In this document: positions 7,019-12,452 of the stretch, piece after piece | Position numbering within the stretch: position 1 is the stretch's first letter | Layout: the number at the start of each line of letters is the position of its first letter | Assembly (NCBI GenBank): GCA_030743915.1 | Contig: JASLRP010000013.1 | Span: 1 to 12,452 of the forward strand | Reading direction: 5' to 3' | Length of the DNA: 12,452 nt | Source: SAR202 cluster bacterium | GTDB lineage: Bacteria > Chloroflexota > Dehalococcoidia > Lucifugimonadales > UBA1123 | Translations under genes and position numbers: made by a program | Notes under the pieces: generated by a model | Database searches by the model: none | Told to the model about the DNA's origin: nothing | What the model saw: the letters and a program-made list of their open reading frames with translations, nothing else

Positions 7019-7771
7019 TTGGAAATACTGCCGGGGATTCACGCGCTGCCGGGGATCAACTGGTCCAAAGCCTACCTGATCGAAGGGGATACCCTGGCGC
7101 TGGTGGACTCTGGCCTGCCGTGGAACAGCGGACGCATCCTGAAATACATCCGCAAAATAGGCCGAAAACCAGAGGAGCTATCCCACCTGTTGGTGACCCA
7201 TGCCCATCCCGACCACACAGGTTCCGCCAGCAGCGTGGCTCGGAAAACCGGAGCGCAGGTGGTCGCCCACTCCGCAGACACAAAGCGCCGACGCAATGGG
7301 GCCAACCTCAGTTACATGGGCGTGTTCGGCTCCGCGCCCATTCCGCTCCCCTTTTTCGAGCGCACACCCGTCGCCACACTTGTCAACGAAGGCGACGTGC
7401 TACCCATTGCCGGCGGCATCAGAATCCTCCACACTCCGGGTCACACCTCAGGCAGTGTCTGTTTTTTGGAGGAGAGCACAAAAACTCTGTTTTCTGGAGA
7501 CACAATATTCAGTGACGGAGAGCGCATCAGCAGGTCGGTGCCCTTCCCTGGTTACGATGCCGTGGCCTACCGTGCATCGCTGGAAAGGCTGGCGACCCTG
7601 GATTTCGAGGCAGTGTGCGGAGGGCACGGCGCTCCGCTGAAGTCCGGGGGTTCAGGGAAACTTCAAGAGCTTATGGAGGCGCGCCCTGAGCTTCCCACCT
7701 GGAGGCAGTTCTTCAGAAGCATCCCACGCCGCGTCAAAAAGTCCCGAAGCATGACGGGCGAAGATTTCTGA
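7019..7771 (+). CDS. Metallo-beta-lactamase-fold metallo-hydrolase
   Basis: The 250-residue protein has the full metal-binding set of the MBL superfamily: THAHPDH at 60-66 (His61, His63, Asp65, His66), His142 in GHTSGS, Asp161 in FSGDTIF, and His203 in GGHG. This predicts a dinuclear zinc or iron hydrolase of the glyoxalase II/ lactonase/ general hydrolase type, cytoplasmic as no signal peptide is seen. Between strands the loop at 85-120 is longer than in minimal glyoxalase II and may help bind substrate. The last 25 residues form a basic tail (RRVKKSRS). The start is a TTG at 7019 with AAAGGGGA about 8 nt before it; no ATG or GTG near the first conserved strand does better. It is divergent from the F420-type oxidoreductase and ends 4 nt from the convergent gene at 7776. 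The substrate is not identifiable. Confidence 0.92.
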   Translation: MEILPGIHALPGINWSKAYLIEGDTLALVDSGLPWNSGRILKYIRKIGRKPEELSHLLVTHAHPDHTGSASSVARKTGAQVVAHSADTKRRRNGANLSYMGVFGSAPIPLPFFERTPVATLVNEGDVLPIAGGIRILHTPGHTSGSVCFLEESTKTLFSGDTIFSDGERISRSVPFPGYDAVAYRASLERLATLDFEAVCGGHGAPLKSGGSGKLQELMEARPELPTWRQFFRSIPRRVKKSRSMTGEDF

Positions 7772-7775
7772 GGGT

Positions 7776-8162
7776 TCAGCCCTCCCGCTCCTCGATGATT
7801 CGCGCCAACTCGACCACTGCCGCGTATGCGTAGGCCACATAATCGCCCGGAGCGAGGTCAAGTTCCTTGAACTCCTCCGACTGGTCAACTCCGCCGGAGT
7901 CGAAGGGGCCGGGCAACACGCGCAGCACAAGCTCTCGTAGCTGCCCATCAGGTAGCACAACCACGCAGCCGCGTTGGGGGTCAGCGACACCTGCAGGATC
8001 GATCTCGAGGGCCTGAATCGAGCTGGTTCCCATGAAGAACGGAAACGGGTCCAGGGTAGCGGCCATCTCCTCCAACAGCTTGTCCAATTCCTTTGTCGCC
8101 CGCTGCAAAACACCGTCTGCCACAGCGCGTTTGACGATGGGATCAATGTTGTCCGAAAGCAT
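7776..8162 (-). CDS. Conserved-looking hypothetical protein, 128 residues
   Basis: I do not recognise this family. The protein has a helical N-terminal part (residues 1-38, LQRATKELDKLLEEM with heptad-like spacing), a likely beta-rich middle (about 45-90, with VVVLPDGQLRELVLRVLP) and a C-terminal helix ending in ELARIIEEREG. It is acidic, has no signal peptide or membrane segment, and only one cysteine. Codon pattern and residue mix favour this frame over the overlapping minus-strand frame at 7652-8146. I start at the ATG complementary to 8160-8162; its ribosome binding site is weak (GAGG about 14 nt away), but starts further upstream would sit inside the promoter region shared with the tRNA cluster. 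It is convergent with the MBL gene, with 4 nt between stops. Confidence 0.7.
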   Translation of the reverse strand: MLSDNIDPIVKRAVADGVLQRATKELDKLLEEMAATLDPFPFFMGTSSIQALEIDPAGVADPQRGCVVVLPDGQLRELVLRVLPGPFDSGGVDQSEEFKELDLAPGDYVAYAYAAVVELARIIEEREG

Positions 8163-8182
8163 GAAAATTGACCGCCTCAAGT

Positions 8183-8210
8183 TTGACACTAAACTGCGGG
8201 GTAATATATC
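8183..8210 (+). promoter_or_regulatory. Promoter of the tRNA cluster
   Basis: A perfect TTGACA (8183-8188) and TATATC (8205-8210) are separated by 16 nt and lie 24 nt upstream of the first tRNA, as expected for a strong stable-RNA promoter. The spacer ends in a GC-rich stretch (GCGGGG). Confidence 0.65.
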
Positions 8211-8231
8211 ATTTCGTGAAGGTGTCACCAA
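8203..8231 (-). promoter_or_regulatory. Overlapping divergent promoter for the 7776-8162 gene
   Basis: On the minus strand TTGGTG (complement of 8226-8231) and TATATT (complement of 8203-8208) are spaced by 17 nt. Its -10 covers the same bases as the -10 of the tRNA promoter on the other strand, so the two should compete for polymerase. It also supports the ATG at 8162 as the start, with a leader of about 35 nt. Confidence 0.45.
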
Positions 8232-8234
8232 GGT

Positions 8235-8307
8235 GGCAACGTAGCTCAGCGGTTAGAGCGGGCGCTTCATAAGCGCTAGGTCACTGGTTCGATCCCAGTC
8301 GTTGCCA
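8235..8307 (+). tRNA. tRNA with CAU anticodon, probably elongator tRNA-Met
   Basis: A 7-bp acceptor stem GGCAACG/CGTTGCC, the TAGCTCAGCGGTTAGAGC D-arm, an anticodon loop TTCATAA and a T-arm with GGTTCGATCCC fold without mismatches in the acceptor. CCA is not encoded after the discriminator A at 8307. The paired first acceptor base and the absence of a GGG/CCC anticodon stem exclude the usual initiator form. A CAU tRNA could also be tRNA-Ile2 (lysidine-modified); the D-arm and GGCG bases are a little Ile2-like, but the GGCAACG/CGTTGCC acceptor resembles elongator Met. Confidence 0.93.
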
Positions 8308-8409
8308 CTCCGCAAGGACAAAAGGGGTGGGGCCGCCGCCCTGTCGCGTAGATTCCGAATTGTGTCGTCGCACGCAGACGCTCTGACGGCACGAGCGAGT
8401 GGAGCACAA

Positions 8410-8485
8410 GGGCGATTAGCTCAGTGGTTAGAGCGCTCGCCTCACACGCGAGAGGTCCGAGGTTCAAATCCTCGATCGCCCACCA
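8410..8485 (+). tRNA. tRNA-Val (CAC anticodon)
   Basis: Acceptor stem GGGCGAT/ATCGCCC, D-arm TAGCTCAGTGGTTAGAGC, anticodon stem CTCGC/GCGAG with loop CTCACAC (anticodon CAC, reading GUG), T-arm with GGTTCAAATCC. The 3' CCA is encoded at 8483-8485. Confidence 0.96.
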
Positions 8486-8563
8486 CAACCGGGTTGGATG
8501 GGCCGAGAGGGTTCCAGGGCAACCCATCGGAGACCACCTCCTCAGACACCTCAAACAGGACTT

Positions 8564-8649
8564 GCCGAAGTGGCGGAATGGTAGACGCGCTACGTTCAGG
8601 ACGTAGTATCCTTACGGATGTGTGGGTTCGACTCCCTCCTTCGGCACCA
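8564..8649 (+). tRNA. tRNA-Leu (CAG anticodon)
   Basis: Class II tRNA: acceptor GCCGAAG/CTTCGGC, anticodon stem CTACG/CGTAG with loop TTCAGGA (anticodon CAG, reading CUG), a long variable arm with stem TATCC/GGATG around TTAC, and a T-arm with GGTTCGACTCC. The 3' CCA is encoded at 8647-8649. It is the last of three tRNAs spaced 102 and 78 nt apart, likely one transcript. Confidence 0.96.
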
Positions 8650-8678
8650 AACCTCAAAATCGACCAACCGACTCCACC

Positions 8679-8699
8679 GGCCAACCTCAATGGGTGGCC
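8679..8699 (+). terminator. Possible terminator hairpin after the tRNA cluster
   Basis: GGCCAACC and GGGTGGCC pair (one mismatch) around the loop TCAAT, 29 nt after tRNA-Leu. The following ATTTGATTT is only weakly T-rich, so termination strength is doubtful. Confidence 0.3.
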
Positions 8700-8796
8700 A
8701 TTTGATTTCCATGACATTCCACGGTCGATCATCGGACCTCTTGAGCGTTTTTGGTTCGGCGATGCTATTCGTAACCGTGACGCCAAAGCAAGAATC

Positions 8797-9342
8797 TCAG
8801 ACCGGCTTGGCGTCGATCAGCACGCCAGCCAATATGGCTGGCTCTTCGCCGTAGTTGACCCAGGCGTGATTCGTGCCTCGCTGGACGACTACGTCGAAGG
8901 GTTTGAGGTCGACCTGCCCTTCATCCAGGAGCATCGTCACCTCGCCGCTTAGCAGAACTATGTAGTCGACGGTCAGCGTCACGTGCATGCCGGGGTGCCG
9001 AGTCGTGTCCTTTCTGATCCTCTGAGTCTCTGCGCGGGCGTCATCGTCCATCGCGGCGAGCCTGGCCGCAGCAGCCGCGTGGCGCTCTTCGATGGACGGC
9101 AATGAGCTTTCCGGCTCCACCCGGAAGAACCGAAACTTGCTGCCCTCAGATTCCGGCTCCAGCCGGATCGGGCGGTCTGTGGCGTCTCCCGCAATTGTGT
9201 TGTCCGCGGGCGTCGAGTCTGTGGCCCACATCTCCAACAACGTTCCTCGGGGATCTATCGCGTCGGTTGGTCCGTCTATTTCGACAATCGAACGGCCATC
9301 CTTATCAAATCCTGTGACGATGCGCCTGAATCGCTGAGTCAT
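8797..9342 (-). CDS. Cupin-domain protein
   Basis: The 181-residue protein ends in a single cupin beta-barrel (about residues 112-178). Motif 1 is seen as HPGMH (116-120) through DYIVLLSGE (126-134), and motif 2 as DVVVQRGTNHAWVN (150-163). His116, His120 and His159 could bind a metal, but motif 1 has Thr122 where classic cupins place the second histidine, so it is a degenerate site. The first 110 residues (with a charged helix at about 83-110) match the N-terminal extension common in cupin proteins that accompany aromatic or small-molecule catabolism. The start ATG complementary to 9340-9342 has GAGGA 4-5 nt upstream. It is convergent with the tRNA cluster. Enzyme, or binding or regulatory protein, cannot be decided; no substrate is inferred. 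Confidence 0.88.
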   Translation of the reverse strand: MTQRFRRIVTGFDKDGRSIVEIDGPTDAIDPRGTLLEMWATDSTPADNTIAGDATDRPIRLEPESEGSKFRFFRVEPESSLPSIEERHAAAAARLAAMDDDARAETQRIRKDTTRHPGMHVTLTVDYIVLLSGEVTMLLDEGQVDLKPFDVVVQRGTNHAWVNYGEEPAILAGVLIDAKPV

Positions 9343-9815
9343 TATTCCTCGTGCCTTTCATGCTACTTGGCGTTGGGCCAGATTCGCGGACCCAGCCTGC
9401 CGCACCGAACTACACAATCAATGCGGGAAATCGAATCATTGTCCACCGAATTCACTTATTATCCGAGCGTGGTCGACCATTCCGGTTCCCGCTTTGCCGA
9501 GTACCTCGCCCGTCGCGTCGATAGATTATCAGATCGACTAACCCTGATCCATTTTCCAACCGCGCTTGTGACGTGCCGAAAGGACCGCTATCCGGGGGCC
9601 GGAGGAAGGCTCCCTGTAGGCTCGCAGAATTACTCTGGGCCTATGGGCGCTTCAAAAACGCAATCGCGCAGCGCCCGAAAAAACCAAGGGTCGGTGAACG
9701 AGCGATTCCATCAGTGGTACAATTCTAAATGGCTGGATATTGATGTAACCCGCACGTCTGCCCACTGTTTTCTATTGTAATGCGCTTCTCGATATCCGCC
9801 CAAAGGACCCGGACG
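9343..9815. other. 473-nt gap without a convincing gene
   Basis: A frame of 137 codons (9367-9780, plus strand, TTG start) crosses most of this gap, but it has no ribosome binding site, no recognisable motif and an erratic residue mix, so I leave it out. The gap holds a G-rich hairpin with 7-bp stem (9594-9600 with 9608-9614, loop GGAGGAA), a 6-bp inverted repeat (GTCGAT 9527-9532 and ATCGAC 9543-9548), and a possible promoter near 9700-9723. An unassigned RNA or a decayed gene is possible; neither is shown. Confidence 0.4.
9695..9723 (+). promoter_or_regulatory. Possible extended -10 promoter for the 9816-10685 gene
   Basis: TACAAT at 9718-9723 is preceded by TG at 9715-9716, an extended -10. 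The -35 position (TGAACG, 9695-9700, spacing 17) is poor. It would give a leader of about 85 nt. Confidence 0.35.
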
Positions 9816-10685
9816 ATGATCGAACTGAACCGAATACGAAAGGCTAGAGGATTCCTGCACCTGGGCAAGAACGATGGGTACGACCTGGTCATCGAGTCCT
9901 TTTCTATCCTGAGCGAAGAGTTGCAAGCACGGGCGGTGAAAGCCCGCGAACACGCCGACGCTCCCTCCCCATACGTCCCAATAGCGGCGGCGACCCATTT
10001 CGTAACTGCCAAGCTCATGGACCTTCTCGCAAGGTTTGAGATGGTTGACTGGATGGCCGAAGAGTTATCCCAATTGTCTGACAGGGAAAACATCCAGAGA
10101 CAAATCTACCTGGGGTTGGCGATCAAGGATTTTCATGTAGACGTGTTCAGCCTACTGGACCCACTCGCGTCCGCCCTGTCTCTGGTAAGCAGTGGACTCA
10201 ATGCCGAGACCAACAGGCGGTTGCCTGGATGGACGGCAATCCAATCAAGAAAATCAGGCGGGGTGGGAATTCATCGTCAAAACCTCGCGGACGACCTCTG
10301 CCAATTTGTTGACTCCACTGACCGCTGGCTGCCCACTGTGACGCAAATTCGAGACATTCTGATACACCGTGACCGCCTCAAACTCATAGTTGGCGACCCA
10401 ACCGATGGGATTCTGTTCCAAATGCCCGGCTGGACACGCACGAGACCAGTCTTGCAGCCGGTCCTGCTGCACCCCGAACGGCCTGATGTGGTGGATTTTG
10501 AACTCTATTCAGCATTCGTCGTGGCCGAAATCCTGGCTTTGCTGAATGAACTGGGCCAGCAAATGGCCAAGCGTCTGGGCATGAAATTGAGGGCACAACC
10601 CCTCAGCATGCGGTATGGAAACTACAAAGGGCCCGCCCGCGGCATGGACCGTCTTCAACGATTGCTTCAAACGCCTTCTGACTAG
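9816..10685 (+). CDS. Unassigned 289-residue protein, possible HEPN-like fold
   Basis: I cannot place this protein in a named family. It is mostly helical, with no signal peptide or membrane segment. Residues 100-125 and 155-190 look like the paired helices of HEPN-type proteins, and Arg179-x4-His184 in TQIRDILIHRDRLKL fits the RX4-6H motif of HEPN ribonucleases; similar 'R(D/N)xxxHRD' helices occur in many HEPN-like proteins of unknown role. Residues 225-255 form a last long helix, followed by a basic tail to 289. I choose the ATG at 9816 because AAGGA is 8 nt upstream; an earlier ATG at 9780 has no ribosome binding site. No nucleotidyltransferase (MNT) partner gene adjoins, so a toxin-antitoxin role is not supported by context. 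That it is a real gene is fairly sure; the fold assignment is tentative. Confidence 0.75.
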   Translation: MIELNRIRKARGFLHLGKNDGYDLVIESFSILSEELQARAVKAREHADAPSPYVPIAAATHFVTAKLMDLLARFEMVDWMAEELSQLSDRENIQRQIYLGLAIKDFHVDVFSLLDPLASALSLVSSGLNAETNRRLPGWTAIQSRKSGGVGIHRQNLADDLCQFVDSTDRWLPTVTQIRDILIHRDRLKLIVGDPTDGILFQMPGWTRTRPVLQPVLLHPERPDVVDFELYSAFVVAEILALLNELGQQMAKRLGMKLRAQPLSMRYGNYKGPARGMDRLQRLLQTPSD

Positions 10686-10694
10686 CAGCGCCGC

Positions 10695-10708
10695 AGGCCC
10701 GCCGGCCT
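10695..10708 (+). terminator. Weak hairpin after the 9816-10685 gene
   Basis: AGGCC and GGCCT pair around CGCC, 9 nt after the stop codon. There is no T-run, so intrinsic termination is doubtful. The rest of the gap to 10895 shows no gene; GAGTCGAAC occurs twice (near 10761 and 10790) without further structure. Confidence 0.2.
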
Positions 10709-10895
10709 CATCCAAAATGGCAATGAATTGGCTACTATGGGAATTGTGCGCCGAGAGATGATGAGTCGAACGGCATGTTCCACTCGGAGAGAGTCGAACT
10801 TCTCACAGGCAGGCCGGGAAGACAGTGCCTCGAATTGCGTCCTTGTTGAATCCTGTAGGAACACACCCCACCTGAACACGACCGAAACTTTCCTA

Positions 10896-11444
10896 TCACG
10901 CGGGCGACTGAACTTCGCTCATGATGGCGGCTGGGTTGCCATCCCGGTCATTGAAAAACGCCATCCAGAGTTCGCGGTTCCCATCCTGTCGGACCACCCT
11001 GGGTTGGCTAACGACATCCAGTCCGTTTTCCTCCAATGAACTCCAGGCGCTGTCAATTGATTCAACGCTCAACAATGTGAAGCCTTGAGACCTGATCTCA
11101 GGCCGCTCAGGGGCAGGTAAATAAAGCCGCGCCCCGTCGCAATTGAAGAACGCCCTCTGTTCGCCGGGAGCGTGGTTCAGAAACGCAATCTGAAAATCTT
11201 CTTTTCGTGTGAACGGCGCCGCGGGATTGCAATAGCCACTCTGTGCACCGTCGAAGGTTTCATCCAGGTATCCAAGATTGGCCACAGGCGTCGATGAGCG
11301 AACACCCGGGTCCGCGACTCCAGAAGCATACACTCCACCGATTCCGTTGTCGGAGATTACTGAAGCATTTCCACTGATGGCCAACGCGGCAAGAATCACC
11401 GCCATCACGGTCAGGATCGTTCCAAGTTTCGACAGGTCATTCAT
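10896..11444 (-). CDS. VOC/glyoxalase-fold protein with N-terminal signal or membrane anchor
   Basis: The 182-residue protein starts with MNDLSK and a hydrophobic stretch at about 8-26 (TILTVMAVILAALAI), a signal peptide or single anchor. There is no lipobox cysteine, so it is not an obvious lipoprotein. After a linker, residues 60-178 look like a vicinal-oxygen-chelate domain: the second half has SVESIDSAWSSLEENGLDVVSQP (126-148) and the ending MAFFNDRDGNPAAIMSEV (161-178), a very typical VOC close with Asp/Glu in the metal-ligand position. The first half is divergent (AFFNCDGARLYLP at 98-110). VOC proteins are usually cytoplasmic, so an exported one is unusual. The ATG complementary to 11442-11444 follows AGGGGAG by about 6-7 nt. 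It is divergent from the response regulator at 11684. Substrate unknown. Confidence 0.82.
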   Translation of the reverse strand: MNDLSKLGTILTVMAVILAALAISGNASVISDNGIGGVYASGVADPGVRSSTPVANLGYLDETFDGAQSGYCNPAAPFTRKEDFQIAFLNHAPGEQRAFFNCDGARLYLPAPERPEIRSQGFTLLSVESIDSAWSSLEENGLDVVSQPRVVRQDGNRELWMAFFNDRDGNPAAIMSEVQSPA

Positions 11445-11564
11445 CTGTTTCTCCCCTTGCGCGAAAACTGCGTTCATTCATACAGACGATTGCCGGACGG
11501 GAAATGTTCCAGTCAGCGTGAAAATTCGCGGACAAAGCAAATCTATCCCCAATTGATACTTATC

Positions 11565-11594
11565 CACTAGGCGCCACTAGTGGAACCTCTAGTG
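11565..11594. promoter_or_regulatory. CACTAG repeat cluster, possible operator
   Basis: CACTAG occurs at 11565-11570 and 11575-11580, exactly 10 bp apart. The second is part of the perfect palindrome CCACTAGTGG (11574-11583), and the inverse CTAGTG recurs at 11589-11594. Half-sites on one face of the helix in a divergent gap (VOC gene and response regulator) suggest binding by a dimeric regulator. This is inference from pattern only. Confidence 0.35.
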
Positions 11595-11610
11595 CAACCC
11601 TATTGGTTCT

Positions 11611-11694
11611 ATGGTAACCATGAAGGGGAAGATTGTTTCCCATATTGTTGAAAACGCCGTGAGCCACTTTGAGGACGTTTTGGATGATCGATGA
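11611..11694 (+). CDS. Possible 27-residue upstream ORF overlapping the response regulator start
   Basis: A frame from ATG 11611 (or a second ATG at 11620) to TGA 11692-11694 encodes 27 residues, including ENAVSHFEDVLDDR, an amphipathic-looking acidic helix. It ends 11 nt inside the response regulator gene in another frame, an arrangement that can couple translation. No good ribosome binding site precedes either ATG, and no family is recognised. The match to a protein-like composition may be chance. Confidence 0.22.
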   Translation: MVTMKGKIVSHIVENAVSHFEDVLDDR

Positions 11695-12085
11695 TGACCC
11701 GTCTGTGTCACACTCACGACCCATCGTCCTGGTAGTCGAGGACGACTCCGCAAACAGGGCATTAATGTCAGAAGTGCTGAAGATCCACGGATTTCATGTA
11801 GAAGAGGCGCGTGACGGACGGGATGCGCTGAACCTCTTTGAAAACGTAGGTCCCTCACTGGTTATCATGGACGTCAAAATCCCCAGCGTGGACGGGCTTG
11901 AGGTCTGCCGTCGCATTCGGACGGGCTCGAATGTGCCGATTCTAATGGTCACCGGCGCTTCAGATGCCAATACTGCCGTCGAAATTCAGAAGGCAGGAGC
12001 CAACACATTCTTGTCGAAACCCTTCGGAATCGATCAATTGGTCCAGCGCGTCGAAGAGTTGATCATCCAATCGTCAAGCGGTTAG
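11684..12085 (+). CDS. Stand-alone receiver-domain response regulator
   Basis: The 133-residue protein is a single CheY-like receiver (REC) domain with no output domain. Key residues are present: the acidic pair Asp20-Asp21 in VVEDD, the phospho-acceptor Asp63 in VIMDVKIP, Thr90 in MVTGA, and Lys112 in LSKPFG. It would be phosphorylated by a sensor kinase or phosphotransfer protein, but none is encoded in the window, so its partner is elsewhere. The N-terminus carries about 12 extra residues before the first beta strand. I start at ATG 11684 because GAGGA at 11671-11675 is 8 nt upstream; a TTG at 11669 overlaps that site. Without a DNA-binding domain it must act through protein contact. Confidence 0.92.
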   Translation: MIDDDPSVSHSRPIVLVVEDDSANRALMSEVLKIHGFHVEEARDGRDALNLFENVGPSLVIMDVKIPSVDGLEVCRRIRTGSNVPILMVTGASDANTAVEIQKAGANTFLSKPFGIDQLVQRVEELIIQSSSG

Positions 12086-12105
12086 AAATCAGCATTTCCC
12101 TAACC
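12080..12105 (+). terminator. Hairpin spanning the response regulator stop codon
   Basis: GGTTAG-AAAT pairs with ATTT-CTAACC (2-nt CC bulge, loop CAGC), a 10-bp stem that includes the stop codon TAG. It has no T-run, so it may be a weak terminator or a 3' stabilising stem. Confidence 0.35.
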
Positions 12106-12121
12106 CATCATCCTGACCAGC

Positions 12122-12452
12122 ATGGTCTCCACGACAACAGCACAGATGTCCTTACTTCCTCACCGACCTGTTGCCGTCGCCCCATCTCCCATGCCAATCG
12201 CCGCCAGATGCACGGCGTTGCAACGCCAACGCCGTAGCAATGCGACACGGATTATTGACCAGGCGTTCCTAAAACTTTTACAATCAGGCACGCTGGAAGA
12301 TGGCATGCAATTCGCGGTGATGTGGCGATTGAAGTCTTCGTTGCGTCTCCGCGATATTTCTCAACTTGAACAGGTCAGTCGAAAGGACAGGCGTGTTTTT
12401 TCCATCCCCGACAACGCGCCAGTCCTCCCCCTCAGCGAACGGCCAATCATAA
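12122..12452 (+). CDS. Possible 5' part of an unrecognised gene running off the right edge
   Basis: A frame from ATG 12122 stays open for 110 codons to the window edge. The stretch after about residue 42 looks protein-like and helical (RIIDQAFLKLLQ, then MQFAVMWRLKSSLRLRDIS). The first 40 residues do not, so the true start may be ATG 12191 or TTG 12218. No ribosome binding site is evident at any. An alternative is the end of a minus-strand gene whose stop is the complement of 12284-12286 (56 open codons from the edge, including FAEGEDWRVVGDGK); base composition at third positions does not separate the two. I lean slightly to the plus strand. No function can be offered. Confidence 0.3.
   Translation, partial: MVSTTTAQMSLLPHRPVAVAPSPMPIAARCTALQRQRRSNATRIIDQAFLKLLQSGTLEDGMQFAVMWRLKSSLRLRDISQLEQVSRKDRRVFSIPDNAPVLPLSERPII
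12212..12235. repeat. Perfect 9-bp inverted repeat (ACGGCGTTG / CAACGCCGT)
   Basis: The arms at 12212-12220 and 12227-12235 pair perfectly around CAACGC, and TGC/GCA extends the stem past one bulged A. There is no T-run on either side within a few bases. It lies inside the possible edge gene and could be a structured RNA, a boundary terminator, or a regulator site. Confidence 0.4.

Noticed and set aside
7652..8146. 164-codon minus-strand frame overlapping the 7776-8162 gene
   Set aside because: Rich in Trp, Cys, Arg and Ser in a way typical of a wrong frame, and it overlaps the end of the MBL gene.
8302..8952. 216-codon plus-strand frame across the tRNA cluster
   Set aside because: It translates two tRNAs and part of the cupin antisense; no coding signal of its own.
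9590..9630. Resemblance to the SRP RNA loop (GGxCCGGAAGGAAGC-like)
   Set aside because: The stretch matches only in part, and the conserved flanking bases and long paired arms of SRP RNA are absent.
9367..9780. 137-codon plus-strand frame in the large gap
   Set aside because: TTG start without ribosome binding site, no motif, uneven composition; treated as non-coding.
10755..10800. GAGTCGAAC twice, suggesting tRNA T-arm remnants on the minus strand
   Set aside because: No acceptor, D-arm or anticodon arm can be built around either copy.
10728..11039. 103-codon plus-strand frame
   Set aside because: Half of it is antisense to the VOC gene and the other half has no protein-like features.
1..12452. 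CRISPR array, transposon ends, integrase or phage genes
   Set aside because: No regularly spaced repeats, no transposase or integrase motifs, and no long terminal inverted repeats were seen.

Overview
The window reads as chromosomal DNA of a moderately GC-rich bacterium. My best guess is a member of Chloroflexota, perhaps a Dehalococcoidia or SAR202-type lineage. That guess rests on the mix of luciferase-like flavin oxidoreductases (one probably F420-dependent), class III aminotransferases, a cupin and a VOC protein in a small stretch, a mix known from such genomes. No marker gene here settles it, so the taxonomy is an inference. There is no sign of a transposon, integrase, phage or CRISPR array.

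Positions 1-4860 are all on the minus strand. Read in the direction of transcription they are two tandem, paralogous class III PLP-dependent aminotransferases (4860-3478 and 3313-1958), a NYN-domain PIN-like ribonuclease candidate with a disordered basic tail (1871-1167), and the first 295 codons of purA, adenylosuccinate synthetase, which runs off the left edge. The purA leader carries a likely promoter with a perfect 19-bp inverted repeat over its -35 region.

Positions 4993-7771 hold a luciferase-like monooxygenase on the plus strand (4993-6027), a convergent second luciferase-like, probably F420-dependent, oxidoreductase (6889-6044), and a divergently transcribed metallo-beta-lactamase-fold hydrolase (7019-7771). 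Together with the aminotransferases they suggest a locus for catabolism of small organic compounds, but no substrate can be named from sequence.

Positions 7776-9342 hold a small unrecognised protein, a three-tRNA cluster (CAU, Val-CAC, Leu-CAG) and a cupin protein. The tRNA promoter and the promoter of the small protein gene lie back to back and share their -10 region.

Positions 9343-12452 are looser. They contain a 473-nt gap without a convincing gene, a 289-residue protein with an R-x4-H motif suggesting a HEPN-like fold, a VOC/glyoxalase-fold protein carried on an N-terminal signal or membrane anchor, a stand-alone receiver-domain response regulator with a possible overlapping 27-codon upstream ORF and a CACTAG repeat cluster in front, and a low-confidence open frame running off the right edge.

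No obviously new multi-gene system is visible. The most interesting points are candidate regulatory elements and the unassigned HEPN-like, anchored VOC and small-ORF candidates.
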